DNA from: Parablautia sp. Marseille-Q6255
GTDB taxonomy: Bacteria > Bacillota > Clostridia > Lachnospirales > Lachnospiraceae
Direction of reading: 5' to 3'
Length of the DNA: 64,000 nucleotides
NCBI RefSeq assembly: GCF_951230155.1
Contig: NZ_CATNVD010000012.1
Location: forward strand, 1 to 64,000
Part shown: one piece after another, positions 1-8,207 of the stretch
How the letters are laid out: each line of letters begins with the position of its first letter
Position numbering within the stretch: position 1 is the first letter of the stretch
The notes under the pieces: generated by a model
Databases searched by the model: none
Told to the model about the DNA's origin: nothing
Seen by the model: the letters and a program-made list of their open reading frames with translations, nothing else
Position numbers and translations under genes: made by a program

Positions 1-107
1 TTCAAGAATTTTTCAAGGTTGTTTCACTGTTCAGTTATCAAGGTTCTTTGTTGTTGTCTCTTGCGAAGCAACTCTGATATATTATCATATGTTTTTTCGT
101 TTGTCAA
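1..107 (-). promoter_or_regulatory. Strong sigma-A promoter and leader, probably of an rRNA operon off the left edge
   Basis: On the minus strand a -35 TTGACA (102-107) and a -10 TAATAT (79-84) are separated by 17 bp. The transcript runs leftwards out of the window. The leader contains the words CTTGATAACTGAACAGTG and CAACCTTGAAAAATTC, which resemble the boxA-containing leader that precedes 16S rRNA in Clostridia. The rRNA gene itself is outside the window, so the assignment is an inference from promoter strength and leader wording. Confidence 0.6.
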
Positions 108-175
108 CAACTTTTTTCAAGTTTTTTTGATTTTTTTCAAATCTTTTTTCTTTCATATTTACTGGAAATATGAAA

Positions 176-264
176 CGGAGAAGGAGGGATTTGAACCCTC
201 GCACCGCTATTAACGATCTACTCCCTTTCCAGGGGAGCCCCTTCAGCCGCTTGGGTACTTCTCC
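176..264 (-). tRNA. tRNA-Ser(GGA)
   Basis: Read on the minus strand this is an 89-nt tRNA with acceptor stem GGAGAAG/CTTCTCC, a GGA anticodon in the loop between CTCCC and GGGAG, the long variable arm of a class II tRNA, the T-arm GGTTCAAATCC and discriminator G. The CCA end is not encoded. It is the second gene of a two-tRNA unit behind tRNA-Ser(UGA). Confidence 0.95.
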
Positions 265-330
265 ATGTGCCTGAATCACTCTTGCATTCAGTTGTCTGCT
301 ACCGTCATGCGCTCATCATAATCTGATAAG

Positions 331-416
331 CGGAGAGGGTGGGATTCGAACCCACGCGCCCTTTCGGACAAACGGTTTTCAAGACCGCCTCGTTATGACC
401 ACTTCGATACCTCTCC
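331..416 (-). tRNA. tRNA-Ser(UGA)
   Basis: An 86-nt class II tRNA on the minus strand with acceptor stem GGAGAGG/CCTCTCC, anticodon UGA, an extended variable arm, the T-arm GGTTCGAATCC and discriminator G. CCA is not encoded. It is the first gene of the tRNA-Ser pair and lies directly behind the promoter at 447-475. Confidence 0.95.
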
Positions 417-446
417 ATTACTGCACTGGCGACCAGCGCATTTAGT

Positions 447-475
447 ATATTATCAGCTTTACTCGATTCTGTCAA
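447..475 (-). promoter_or_regulatory. Promoter of the tRNA-Ser pair
   Basis: Minus-strand -35 TTGACA (470-475), 17-bp spacer, -10 TAATAT (447-452). Upstream is a 23-bp A-rich stretch (476-498) that looks like an UP element, and then the target duplication of IS copy A. Confidence 0.8.
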
Positions 476-498
476 TCACTTTTTTGTATTTTTTTATC

Positions 499-511
499 CT
501 TTTTTCTGCCC
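499..511. repeat. Left 13-bp target duplication of IS copy A
   Basis: CTTTTTTCTGCCC, repeated exactly at 2171-2183. It starts 24 bp upstream of the tRNA-Ser -35 box. Confidence 0.9.
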
Positions 512-2170
512 CGAGAAATGTAAAAGTAACTTCCGGTTCTTCTTCGCACTTCCGGAAGCTTGTTTTTCATTAAGGCTTTATGAAAGACTTATTTCCGGTT
601 ATCCTTTTCCTGTGATGTTCATGGGAGAAAGGATGTACATAATGAGAGCAAAACATTTAACCTTAGAAGAAAGAAAAATAATCCAGGAGGGCATCGAAAA
701 GCGCTTGTCCAAAACAGCCATTGCCCGTTCCCTCCACAAAGATCCGACTACCATTGCAAAAGAAATCAAAAAGCATAGAACCTTAAAACCACGCAACCGC
801 TTCAATTCACCTGTCATCTGTTCAAACTTTAAACAGTGCAGCAAACCCCGTAAATACTGTTCTGAAGCCTGCCCGTCCTATGCCGAACAGTCCTGTTCCC
901 TGCGTGACCGCTCCGTCGGCGCCTGCAACCATTGTCCGGACATCAAACACTGCCGGCTGGATCATTACTTCTACAACGCCAGTCATGCTCACGAAGATTA
1001 TCTCTTTCACCTGTCCGATTCCAGACAGGGCGTTAATCTTTCAGAGCCGCAACGTCTACTCATTGCACAAACCATTGCCCCGCTCCTCAAAAAAGGGCAG
1101 TCCCTTTATCAGATCCTTGCTAACCATCCGGAACTCTCCCTTTCGGTAAAATCCCTCTACACCTACATCGAAGGCGGCGTTTTTAAAGACTTTGGCGTTG
1201 ATAACTTCTCTCTGCGCAGACAGGTTTCCATGCGCGAACGCAAAAAGCTGAAAAAACGCAGAGAGCCGGTCAACTATGAGGGGCATAAGTTTTCAGACTA
1301 TCTCGCGTTTCTTGCCGACAATCCTTCCATCCCGACAACGGAGATGGATACTCTGTACAACCAACCGCAAGGACCTTATATCCAGACCTTTTCTTTTCAG
1401 AATACCGGACTTATGATCGGATTCCTCCATCAGGAAAAAACTTCGGAATCCATGGCTTCTGCCTTAGATTTCCTTCAGGAGCTTCTCGGCATCGACTATT
1501 TCCGCCTCTTTTCCCTGATCCTCACTGACCGTGGGACAGAGTTTGAAAAAGTCTCCCTCTTTGAACAGAATCCAAAGAGCGGACAGATACGGACAAATAT
1601 CTTTTATTGCGACCCACAGACACCAAGCCAGAAACCTCATGTAGAAAATAACCACAACTATGTCCGGAATATCCTTCCGAACCAGCGGAATCTCGAACAC
1701 CTGACGCAGAAAGATCTGAATCTTATGTTCGATCATATCAATTCCGTTCCACGAAAGGTATTAGGCGGAAGAACTCCTTATGAGGTCTTTTCCTTCTTTT
1801 ATGGGGAAACGCTGCTGCATAAGCTGGGTGTCAGACGGATCGAACCGGATTCCGTAACGCTTCAGCCGTATCTGCTGAAAATAGAATAAGCCAGCCACAA
1901 CCGCTGACTTATCCTTACACCATTAATTTTGCCCCTATGAACACACGTCCCATATGTATTCTTCTGGGCAACGGAACTTTGTCTTTCACAAAAAAAGAAA
2001 AAGCTCCCTTTGCTCCGCTTTGCATGCGCAAAAAAGCGGAACTGTACTTAAAGTTTACACAAAAAAAGTCTTTTAGGCAAGAAAAACTTCCGTTTTCCTG
2101 CCTGAAAACAGAAGTTTCTCTTTCATCCGGACGTTACTTTTACAACCGGAAGTTACTTTTATAATTCACC
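512..2170 (+). mobile_element. IS30-like insertion sequence, copy A (1659 bp)
   Basis: The ends are defined by the flanking 13-bp direct repeats and by comparison with two other copies in the window. The terminal inverted repeats share the core TAAAAGTAACTTCCGG (left end) and its complement at the right end, with imperfect outer bases. The right end carries a second copy of GTTACTTTTA about 20 bp inside the first. One transposase gene (642-1889) fills most of it. The 281 bp after the gene hold a near-perfect hairpin at 2086-2115 that may stop transcription, and no convincing second gene. It differs from copies B and C at one base that I noticed (G at 546 against A). At 1.66 kb it is longer than the usual 1.0-1.3 kb of the IS30 family. 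Confidence 0.93.
642..1889 (+). CDS. IS30-like DDE transposase, copy A
   Basis: A 415-residue transposase. Residues 6-46 form an IS30-type helix-turn-helix (LTLEERKIIQEGI... TTIAKEIKKHR). Residues 60-104 hold eight cysteines (60, 66, 73, 77, 85, 95, 98, 104) that look like a zinc-binding module. The RNase H-like core carries the probable catalytic triad D236 (EMDTL), D296 (LTDRGTEF) and E335 (HVENNHNYVRN). The start at 642 is preferred because GGAGAAAGG lies 9 nt upstream; in-frame upstream GTG/ATG codons have no ribosome site. The protein is identical in all three copies. The family is clear from the HTH and the DRGTEF motif, but the EMDTL and HVENN wording differs from typical IS30 proteins. 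Confidence 0.93.
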   Translation: MRAKHLTLEERKIIQEGIEKRLSKTAIARSLHKDPTTIAKEIKKHRTLKPRNRFNSPVICSNFKQCSKPRKYCSEACPSYAEQSCSLRDRSVGACNHCPDIKHCRLDHYFYNASHAHEDYLFHLSDSRQGVNLSEPQRLLIAQTIAPLLKKGQSLYQILANHPELSLSVKSLYTYIEGGVFKDFGVDNFSLRRQVSMRERKKLKKRREPVNYEGHKFSDYLAFLADNPSIPTTEMDTLYNQPQGPYIQTFSFQNTGLMIGFLHQEKTSESMASALDFLQELLGIDYFRLFSLILTDRGTEFEKVSLFEQNPKSGQIRTNIFYCDPQTPSQKPHVENNHNYVRNILPNQRNLEHLTQKDLNLMFDHINSVPRKVLGGRTPYEVFSFFYGETLLHKLGVRRIEPDSVTLQPYLLKIE

Positions 2171-2879
2171 CTTTTTTCTGCCCCTTTTTCTGCCCCAGTA
2201 TTATCTGAGCCAAAAGCAAGTCATCCGGGGTGGTGATCTTGATATTCTGATAGGATCCTTCTATCAGTTTTACCCTGATTTTTCCGAGACATTCTACGAG
2301 CATTGCATCGTCCGTAATCTGCTGTCCCAGGCACGCTCCGCCTGCAGCATCCTCATGCAGCTTCCGTATCAGGCGATACTCAAATGCCTGCGGCGTCTGG
2401 ATCAGCCATAGTTTTTCTCTCGGAAGCGTCTCTTCAACAAAGCCTTCCGGGTCACTCCGTTTAATCGTATCCTTTACCGGCATGCCGACGGTACATGCGC
2501 GCGCAGATGGAAGCGCGTCCCAGATCCGCTCAAGCATCTGCTCGTCAACAAACGGCCGCGCCCCGTCATGGATCATGACGTAATCACAGTCCACAGCAGC
2601 CTTGAGCCCTTCGTAGACAGAATGATACCGTTCTTTTCCGCCTGGTATGATCCTGCTCACTTTTGTAAAGTCATATTTCTCAACAATCTCGGCGCGGCAG
2701 TTTTCCACTTCTTCCCTTCCGCAGACCAGAATGATCTCATCGATCACGCTGCTGTCCTGAAATACACGCAGCGAATAGTACAGTACCGGCTTATCTCCAA
2801 TCAGCATATACTGTTTTTTCACACTGCTTTTCATTCTGCTGCCGCTTCCCCCGGCAAGCACAATTGCCACTGTCCTCAT
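2166..2879 (-). CDS. ispD: 2-C-methyl-D-erythritol 4-phosphate cytidylyltransferase (IspD)
   Basis: Third step of the MEP isoprenoid pathway: transfers CMP from CTP to methylerythritol phosphate in the cytoplasm. The 237-residue length is normal. The N-terminus carries the nucleotide-binding signature LAGGSGSRM with K-K-Q (residues 8-23), and IHDGARPF is present mid-protein. The start has AGGAAGGG upstream. It is the last gene of the 8.1-2.2 kb minus-strand run. IS copy A inserted at its last codon, so the TGA stop (2166-2168) now lies inside the IS end. Because of the 13-bp duplication the protein still ends in GQKKGQKKG, as it would have with the original GGA-TAA preserved on the far side of the IS. 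Confidence 0.95.
   Translation of the reverse strand: MRTVAIVLAGGSGSRMKSSVKKQYMLIGDKPVLYYSLRVFQDSSVIDEIILVCGREEVENCRAEIVEKYDFTKVSRIIPGGKERYHSVYEGLKAAVDCDYVMIHDGARPFVDEQMLERIWDALPSARACTVGMPVKDTIKRSDPEGFVEETLPREKLWLIQTPQAFEYRLIRKLHEDAAGGACLGQQITDDAMLVECLGKIRVKLIEGSYQNIKITTPDDLLLAQIILGQKKGQKKG
2171..2183. repeat. Right 13-bp target duplication of IS copy A
   Basis: CTTTTTTCTGCCC, identical to 499-511. It lies inside the final codons of ispD. Confidence 0.9.
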
Positions 2880-2991
2880 GCTCTCTGCCCTTCCTGATCT
2901 ACCGTGCGAGCTTACCCGCAGTATTTATCTTCCGATCTGCAGTACCCGTTTTTGCACTGTACTGCCGTGTCTGTCGTTTTGCCAGTCCGCC

Positions 2992-4017
2992 TCATCGCTC
3001 GCCGAGCTTGAGATTCGGCACTGCATTCAGGTCCCACCCGTGACGAACGCCTTTTTTGTACTCATAATAGCCTGCTGCTCCGATCATTGCGGCATTATCC
3101 GTACAGAGAACAGGTGACGGGCGATAAAAGCGGATATTGTTCTCCCGGCACGCCGCCTCCATTGCCGCGCGCAGCGTCCCGTTTGACGCAACGCCTCCCG
3201 CGATCGCCAGTTTATCCATCCCCGACTCTTTTACCGCCATCATCGCATGCTCCACGAGCACGTCCGTTACCGCCTTTTGGAAGGAAGCTGCCACATCTGC
3301 TTTATTGACTTCTTCTCCTCGCATCATACAGCCGTTTAAATAATTCAGGACTGCTGATTTAAGCCCGCTGAAGCTGAAATCATATGGCGCATCCTCTATT
3401 TTGGCCTTGGGGAAATGGATCGCCAAAGGGTCTCCCTCCCTGGAAAGCTGATCGATCTTCGGCCCTCCCGGATATCCCAGTCCGATCGCTCTTGCCACCT
3501 TATCAAAAGCTTCTCCCGCCGCGTCATCACGCGTACGTCCCAGGATCTCATATTCGCCGTAATCGCTGACCCTGACAAGATGCGTATGCCCGCCGGACAC
3601 GACCAGGCAGATAAACGGCGGCTCGAGCTCTTTATTTTCTATGTAATTTGCAGAAATATGTCCTTCAATATGGTGCACGCCTACCAGAGGCAGTCCTGCT
3701 GCATAGCTGATCGCTTTCGCCTCCGCAACGCCTACCAGCAGAGCGCCTACCAGTCCCGGACCATACGTCACAGCAACTGCATCCATATCAGACAGCTGTT
3801 TTCCGGATACCTCGAGTGCCTCCTCGATCACCTGATTTATCTTCTCAATGTGCTTGCGGGAAGCGATCTCCGGCACAACACCGCCATAAAGCTTATGCAG
3901 CTCGATCTGCGATGAGATTACATTTGACAATACCTCTCTGCCGTTTTGCACCACAGCTGCCGCAGTCTCATCACAGGAACTTTCTATTGCCAGTATCAAA
4001 ACATCACTTTCGTTCAT
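2992..4017 (-). CDS. tsaD: tRNA t6A threonylcarbamoyltransferase TsaD
   Basis: Catalytic subunit that transfers threonylcarbamoyl from TC-AMP to A37 of ANN-decoding tRNAs, acting with TsaB and TsaE. The 341-residue protein shows the ASKHA fold signature near the start ([13 protein letters not shown]), the metal-binding motif HIEGH (residues 116-120) and [13 protein letters not shown] sits just upstream of the ATG. It follows rnz by 12 nt and is in the same minus-strand run as tsaB and tsaE, so the t6A transferase set is encoded together. Confidence 0.97.
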   Translation of the reverse strand: MNESDVLILAIESSCDETAAAVVQNGREVLSNVISSQIELHKLYGGVVPEIASRKHIEKINQVIEEALEVSGKQLSDMDAVAVTYGPGLVGALLVGVAEAKAISYAAGLPLVGVHHIEGHISANYIENKELEPPFICLVVSGGHTHLVRVSDYGEYEILGRTRDDAAGEAFDKVARAIGLGYPGGPKIDQLSREGDPLAIHFPKAKIEDAPYDFSFSGLKSAVLNYLNGCMMRGEEVNKADVAASFQKAVTDVLVEHAMMAVKESGMDKLAIAGGVASNGTLRAAMEAACRENNIRFYRPSPVLCTDNAAMIGAAGYYEYKKGVRHGWDLNAVPNLKLGER

Positions 4018-4029
4018 TGTGCGCCTCCG

Positions 4030-4941
4030 TTATTCCTCTTTAAAGTCAAGCTCTGCCGTCTTCCCGTCCTTGCCCGGATAAATCTTCGGATAGATTTTGC
4101 GGATCTCCTCGATATAATCCTCCGGTCTTACGAGAGACGGGCTATAATGCGTCAGCCACACCTCGTCCGGCTGCGCCCGCTTTGCAAGCCGCGCCGCCTC
4201 CTCAAAGGTCATATGCTTATATTCTACCGCCTTTGCCGCCTTCTCCGGTTCTCCATACATGCCTTCGCAGATAAACAGATCTGCTCCCTGCGCTTCCTTC
4301 GCTATCACATCTACCGGACGGGTATCCGTACAGTACGTAACCTTCAGTCCCCTGCGCGCCGGTCCAAGCACATCCTCCGGACGGTATATCCTGCCTTCCG
4401 CTTCGATCACTTCACCCCTCTGGAGCCGGCTCCAATAAGGCATCGGTATCTGCGCAGCCTTCGCTCTGCCCACATCAAACCGGCCTGCGCGCTCGATCTC
4501 CAGCGTATACCCGTAGCACAGAACATTATGGTTTACGCGAAATGCTGTGATCTTATATCCATTCAGCTCAAATACCTGCTCTGTCCCCTGGATCTCCTGA
4601 AACAGGATCGGAAACGGCAGCTCCGGCGCGATCACGCGCAGAGCATTCACTACCCGTTCCAGTCCCTTCGGACCGATCAGTGTCAGCGGCTGTGTCCGCT
4701 CCGCATTGCCCATAGTGAGCAGGAGCCCCGGCAGACCGCTGATATGATCACCATGGTAATGGGTAAAACAGATCGTATCGATCGGTTTTACACTCCATCC
4801 CTTCTTTTTTATAGCGACCTGCGTCCCCTCTCCACAGTCGATCAGCAGATTACTTCCGTTGTATCGCGTCATCAAAGAGGTCAGCCAGCGATACGGAAGC
4901 GGCATCATACCGCCGCTTCCCAGCAGACACACATCCAGCAT
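4030..4941 (-). CDS. rnz: Ribonuclease Z (tRNA 3' endonuclease)
   Basis: Zinc-dependent beta-lactamase-fold endonuclease that trims 3' trailers of tRNA precursors. The 303-residue protein has the metal motif FTHYHGDHISGLPG (H61, H63, D65, H66), the downstream CTDTRP and the LTHYSPS motif near the C-terminus. The length fits the short form. This job matters here because the tRNA genes seen in the window do not encode CCA. It lies between the small zinc-ribbon gene and tsaD with short spacings, so probably the same transcript. Confidence 0.95.
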   Translation of the reverse strand: MLDVCLLGSGGMMPLPYRWLTSLMTRYNGSNLLIDCGEGTQVAIKKKGWSVKPIDTICFTHYHGDHISGLPGLLLTMGNAERTQPLTLIGPKGLERVVNALRVIAPELPFPILFQEIQGTEQVFELNGYKITAFRVNHNVLCYGYTLEIERAGRFDVGRAKAAQIPMPYWSRLQRGEVIEAEGRIYRPEDVLGPARRGLKVTYCTDTRPVDVIAKEAQGADLFICEGMYGEPEKAAKAVEYKHMTFEEAARLAKRAQPDEVWLTHYSPSLVRPEDYIEEIRKIYPKIYPGKDGKTAELDFKEE

Positions 4942-4958
4942 ATCGTTTCCTCCGTTTT

Positions 4959-5177
4959 CTACAGCATATATTCCTCTGTTTTTACAGGGATCACAAACGA
5001 TTCCCGTATTTTATCATAACATGGTTCACACAGGCAAAAGCTGTGGCGTTCCCCGTCCTTTCCGGAAAAGTATCCCCACTCATACGCTGTGGTAAATACG
5101 CCCTCCCGGATCATCCCGTGATCGCCTTCTATCTTTTTGCCGCATTTGTTGCAATATAGTATTTTTTCTCCGTTCAT
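4959..5177 (-). CDS. Small zinc-ribbon-like protein
   Basis: A 72-residue protein with CNKCGKKI near the N-terminus and CLCEPCYDKIRESF about 40 residues later, two CxxC pairs that could bind one zinc. I do not recognise a named family. The start was placed at the ATG preceded by GGAGGATCAGG; an upstream in-frame ATG would add 17 basic residues but lacks a ribosome site. It sits 17 nt before rnz in the same direction, so it is probably co-transcribed. Function unknown. Confidence 0.7.
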   Translation of the reverse strand: MNGEKILYCNKCGKKIEGDHGMIREGVFTTAYEWGYFSGKDGERHSFCLCEPCYDKIRESFVIPVKTEEYML

Positions 5178-5276
5178 CCTGATCCTCCGCATCTGCAAAT
5201 ACCATTGTTTTATCTTTTTCATTTTCATTATAATGGCTTTGCATTTTTATGCCTACTGGGAATCCCTGAGAATCGT

Positions 5277-5750
5277 TCACACCGGCCTGGTCCACATGAT
5301 CAATGCATCCTCAGACGGTTTTTCATAAAAATTTTTTCTGATGCCCGCATCCTCAAATCCGAGCCTGTGATACAGACGGATCGCCGGTTCATTGCTGACA
5401 CGCACTTCCAGCGTATACCGTTCAATTCCCCGTTCTCTTCCCCGCTCCATCAAAGCTTCCAGCATCCTTCGTCCTATGCCTCTTGCACGAAAATCAGAAC
5501 ACACGGCCACATTCGTGATATCAGCTTCGTCAAACGACTGCAAAAGGCCACAGTAGCCAACCAGCCTGCCTCCTGCACGCACGGTCAGATACAGGGTATC
5601 CGGCTGCCGCAGAGAGGACAGGAACCCCTGACTGCTCCACGGTATTGAAAAAATCTCTTTTTCCAATTGCGCAACTTCCTCAATATCCTCCGTCTTCATA
5701 TCTTCTATCACGATCAGCTCCGGTATTTCCTTCCACCTGTCATCCTTCAT
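5277..5750 (-). CDS. rimI: Ribosomal-protein-alanine N-acetyltransferase RimI
   Basis: GNAT acetyltransferase expected to acetylate the N-terminal alanine of ribosomal protein S18. The 157 residues show the acetyl-CoA loop VCSDFRARGIGRRML and the conserved NEPAIRLYHRLGFEDAGIRKNFY segment. The ATG directly follows the TAG stop of tsaB, and a purine-rich ribosome site lies inside tsaB, so the two are translationally coupled. A tsaE-tsaB-rimI-tsaD order is common in Firmicutes, which supports the assignment. Confidence 0.9.
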   Translation of the reverse strand: MKDDRWKEIPELIVIEDMKTEDIEEVAQLEKEIFSIPWSSQGFLSSLRQPDTLYLTVRAGGRLVGYCGLLQSFDEADITNVAVCSDFRARGIGRRMLEALMERGRERGIERYTLEVRVSNEPAIRLYHRLGFEDAGIRKNFYEKPSEDALIMWTRPV

Positions 5751-6515
5751 CTATACGGACGCCTTTTCCTTTCCGACTGACTTTGCATCCGCGCTCTGTC
5801 CCGACTGTTTTGCCGCCTCCAGTGCTTCTGCACGCTCACGCTCCGCCTGAGACAGACGCAGATAATCCGGCACATGCTCTGCCGCCCGCTGCGTCTTTCC
5901 TGCCTTGACATACTCTGCTGCCAGCGCAGCTACAGACGCTGCGCGCTGGCGGTTCATATGCGCCGGAGCAAAGCTGTACGGAACCTGTAAGAGACACTCC
6001 AGAAGCTCCCGGTACACCGGAACACCATCGCCCAGAAAGATGACCTCGCGGCCGCGCGCATTCAGCTCCTTTGCCAGCTCCTCCACTGCCATAGGCGTCT
6101 GCGCCAGAAGCGTTTGCAGCTCTCCCTTTTCAAACCGGTATATCCCTGTATACACCTGACTCCGTCTTGCATCCATCATCGGACAGATATCGCAGCCGCA
6201 GCCATAAAGATTGTACGCAAGCGCATCCACGGTGGGAATGTGGACCAGCGGCTTATCAAGCGCAAGACCAAGCCCCTTCGCAGTCGCCGATCCGATGCGC
6301 AGCCCTGTAAACGAACCAGGTCCTGCCGCCACAGCGATCGCATCTACGCTGTGCAGATCAAGCTCGATCATCCCGGCTATCTCGTCCAGCATAGGCAGCA
6401 GCGTCTGCGAATGTGTTTTTTTATAGTTCACGGTATACTCAGCAAGCAGTACGTCATCCTCCGCTACTGCGACAGACGCTACCAGCCCTGAGCTGTCTAA
6501 TGCAAGTATCTTCAT
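5751..6515 (-). CDS. tsaB: tRNA t6A biosynthesis protein TsaB
   Basis: Non-catalytic ASKHA-fold partner of TsaD in the threonylcarbamoyl transfer complex. The 254 residues begin with the typical MKILALDSSG and contain the GPGSFTGLRIG signature around residue 65-75. A charged C-terminal tail (about 30 residues rich in Ala, Glu, Lys) goes beyond the core. It is followed without a gap by rimI and preceded by tsaE. Confidence 0.95.
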   Translation of the reverse strand: MKILALDSSGLVASVAVAEDDVLLAEYTVNYKKTHSQTLLPMLDEIAGMIELDLHSVDAIAVAAGPGSFTGLRIGSATAKGLGLALDKPLVHIPTVDALAYNLYGCGCDICPMMDARRSQVYTGIYRFEKGELQTLLAQTPMAVEELAKELNARGREVIFLGDGVPVYRELLECLLQVPYSFAPAHMNRQRAASVAALAAEYVKAGKTQRAAEHVPDYLRLSQAERERAEALEAAKQSGQSADAKSVGKEKASV

Positions 6516-6567
6516 TTGCTCCTCGCTCCATTTTCGTCTATATTTTCATTTTCTATCCGGCCCGGGC

Positions 6568-6990
6568 TCACTCACTGACGGTGATCCGCCTGTAATCAAA
6601 GCCTTTTGACAGATCCTTCTCTATAGTGATACGCACCGTATACTCCGGCATCAGCTCTTCGATCAGCTCTGCCCACTCGACCAGACAGACGCCTTCCCCA
6701 AAAAAGTAATCCTCATATCCGATCTCATCCATTTCCTGCGGGTCTGCGATCCGATATACGTCAAAGTGATAAAATGGCAGCCTGCCTTCCTCATATACCT
6801 GCACAATGGTAAACGTCGGACTGCTCACAGGCTCCGTAATGCCAAGTCCTGCCGCCATCCCCTTAGTCAGCACTGTCTTTCCTACTCCAAGATCTCCATT
6901 CAGAGAAAATATGCTGCCCGGCCGGGCTGTCTCAGCCAGTCTCCTGCCAAGCTCCCATGTCTCTTTTTCTGAATTTGTCTCTACGATCAT
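6568..6990 (-). CDS. tsaE: tRNA t6A biosynthesis ATPase TsaE
   Basis: P-loop ATPase that binds the TsaB-TsaD dimer and is needed for turnover of t6A synthesis. The 140-residue length is normal. Walker A is GDLGVGKT (residues 32-39), with SPTFTIVQVYE and FYHFDVYR further on and LVEWAELIEE as the terminal family motif. It lies 13 nt downstream of the YcxB-like gene and 52 nt upstream of tsaB. Confidence 0.95.
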   Translation of the reverse strand: MIVETNSEKETWELGRRLAETARPGSIFSLNGDLGVGKTVLTKGMAAGLGITEPVSSPTFTIVQVYEEGRLPFYHFDVYRIADPQEMDEIGYEDYFFGEGVCLVEWAELIEELMPEYTVRITIEKDLSKGFDYRRITVSE

Positions 6991-7003
6991 ACTGTCCTCC
7001 CGA

Positions 7004-7501
7004 TCACTTTCTCAGCTTTACAAGCTTTTCCGGCACCTGTTTTTTCAGGATCTGCCTTGCCCGGGCTTCCTGCTCTCCCATCTGGCTTTTGATCCAGATA
7101 CAGGCATTTTTCTTTCCGGTATATACATAAATGCAGCTTCCGGTCTCCCGGACCTTTTTTACTGCATCCCACTTCATATCACTGGCAGACTCCCCCTGAG
7201 TCACTGACATTCCCTCTTCAGAAAGCGCATAGTGCAGCGGATGCTTAAACACCGGATTCAGCTTTGCCTGCCGCACTGCCATCGTATAAAGCGACCACGG
7301 CTGATACAAAAGAAATATTACGCCAAACAGCAGATAGATCCAGTGATTCGCCCCCGCATCCTTTAGCCCGGTAAAAAAGTATACAAGCAGAGCTGTTCCT
7401 GCAACAATACCAAATATTCCGCTAAAGCCGTGATATGCATGATACATGAAAAAGCGATACATCGCGCCTGTGGTCATTTTCATATCAAATTCTGTCTTCA
7501 T
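7004..7501 (-). CDS. YcxB-like membrane protein
   Basis: A 165-residue protein with two adjacent membrane segments (about residues 25-65, GIFGIVAGTALLVYFF and IYLLFGVIFLLY) followed by a soluble C-terminal half ending in a W-D-A-V-K-K-V-R stretch and a basic tail. The layout matches YcxB-like proteins, whose function is not known. It sits between the NUDIX hydrolase gene and tsaE, 12-13 nt from each, so it belongs to the same transcript. Confidence 0.75.
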   Translation of the reverse strand: MKTEFDMKMTTGAMYRFFMYHAYHGFSGIFGIVAGTALLVYFFTGLKDAGANHWIYLLFGVIFLLYQPWSLYTMAVRQAKLNPVFKHPLHYALSEEGMSVTQGESASDMKWDAVKKVRETGSCIYVYTGKKNACIWIKSQMGEQEARARQILKKQVPEKLVKLRK

Positions 7502-7513
7502 CTTTTCCTCCTG

Positions 7514-8119
7514 TCAGTGCAGAAACGCAAACGGGTCTTCCTCATGCAGAAAATGCATCAGCATATAAGAGCATACGACCGCTACGCGCTCTTCCCTCAA
7601 AATACGCCTTACTTCTTTGCGGTCTGCCAGCACGACCTCTATCTCTTCGCTGTCCTCCAGAGCATCTGTGCTGATCTGCCCGTCCGCATAGCCAAATACT
7701 GTGCCGCAGCACTCATCCGTCATCCCTATCGTAGTATAATACGGTTTTTCATAAATCGTGTCAACCGTAAGCGGGTGCAGCGTAAGCCCTGTCTCCTCAC
7801 GCATCTCGCGCACCGCCGCCGCATGGCAGTCCTCCCCCGGCTCTACCAGTCCCGCGGGCAGTTCATAGATATAGCCGTCTATCGCATACCGGTACTGGCG
7901 GATCAGCACGACTCTGTCGCGTTTTTCCCCATACAGACTGTAAATGATCACCCCGTCCGCCGCCTGTTTCTTTGTACAAAGCTCCAGCTCCTTCGCATCC
8001 TTTGCTCTTGAAGCGACATAATACTTTCCCGCAGCCCCCAGGCGGTTTTCTACATCCAGTTCATACAGATTGACGTATGGATTGTGCGTTGTCTGCTCAA
8101 TGTGCCTGATCTTTCCCAT
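7514..8119 (-). CDS. NUDIX hydrolase, probable ADP-ribose pyrophosphatase
   Basis: Expected to hydrolyse ADP-ribose or a related nucleoside diphosphate sugar to AMP and a sugar phosphate. The 201-residue protein carries a perfect NUDIX box at residues 90-112 (G-x5-E-x7-REMREETG-L). The N-terminal beta-rich region and the YELPAG lead-in fit the ADPRase (NudF) type. The start was moved to MGKIRH because GGAAGGAA lies just upstream. It is the first gene of the run that ends with ispD; the ribU terminator sits just before it. Confidence 0.9.
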   Translation of the reverse strand: MGKIRHIEQTTHNPYVNLYELDVENRLGAAGKYYVASRAKDAKELELCTKKQAADGVIIYSLYGEKRDRVVLIRQYRYAIDGYIYELPAGLVEPGEDCHAAAVREMREETGLTLHPLTVDTIYEKPYYTTIGMTDECCGTVFGYADGQISTDALEDSEEIEVVLADRKEVRRILREERVAVVCSYMLMHFLHEEDPFAFLH

Positions 8120-8156
8120 GTCGTTTCCTTCCTTCCAGATCATACTGCCAAAACAA

Positions 8157-8188
8157 ATAAAAAGGATGCTGCAGCTTCCGCAGCATCC
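8157..8188 (-). terminator. Rho-independent terminator after ribU
   Basis: Minus-strand hairpin GGATGCTGC/GCAGCATCC with a 7-nt loop, followed by TTTTTATT. It separates ribU from the NUDIX gene. Confidence 0.85.
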
Positions 8189-8207
8189 CCTTCCAGATCA
8201 GACAGGA

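Noticed and set aside
1937-2164. A second gene in the IS (75 codons) after the transposase
   Set aside because: No ribosome site; the stretch consists of the subterminal hairpin and the end repeats of the element.
3946-5019. A 357-codon open frame on the plus strand
   Set aside because: It is antisense to rnz and tsaD, both unmistakable, and its translation is basic, low-pattern sequence.
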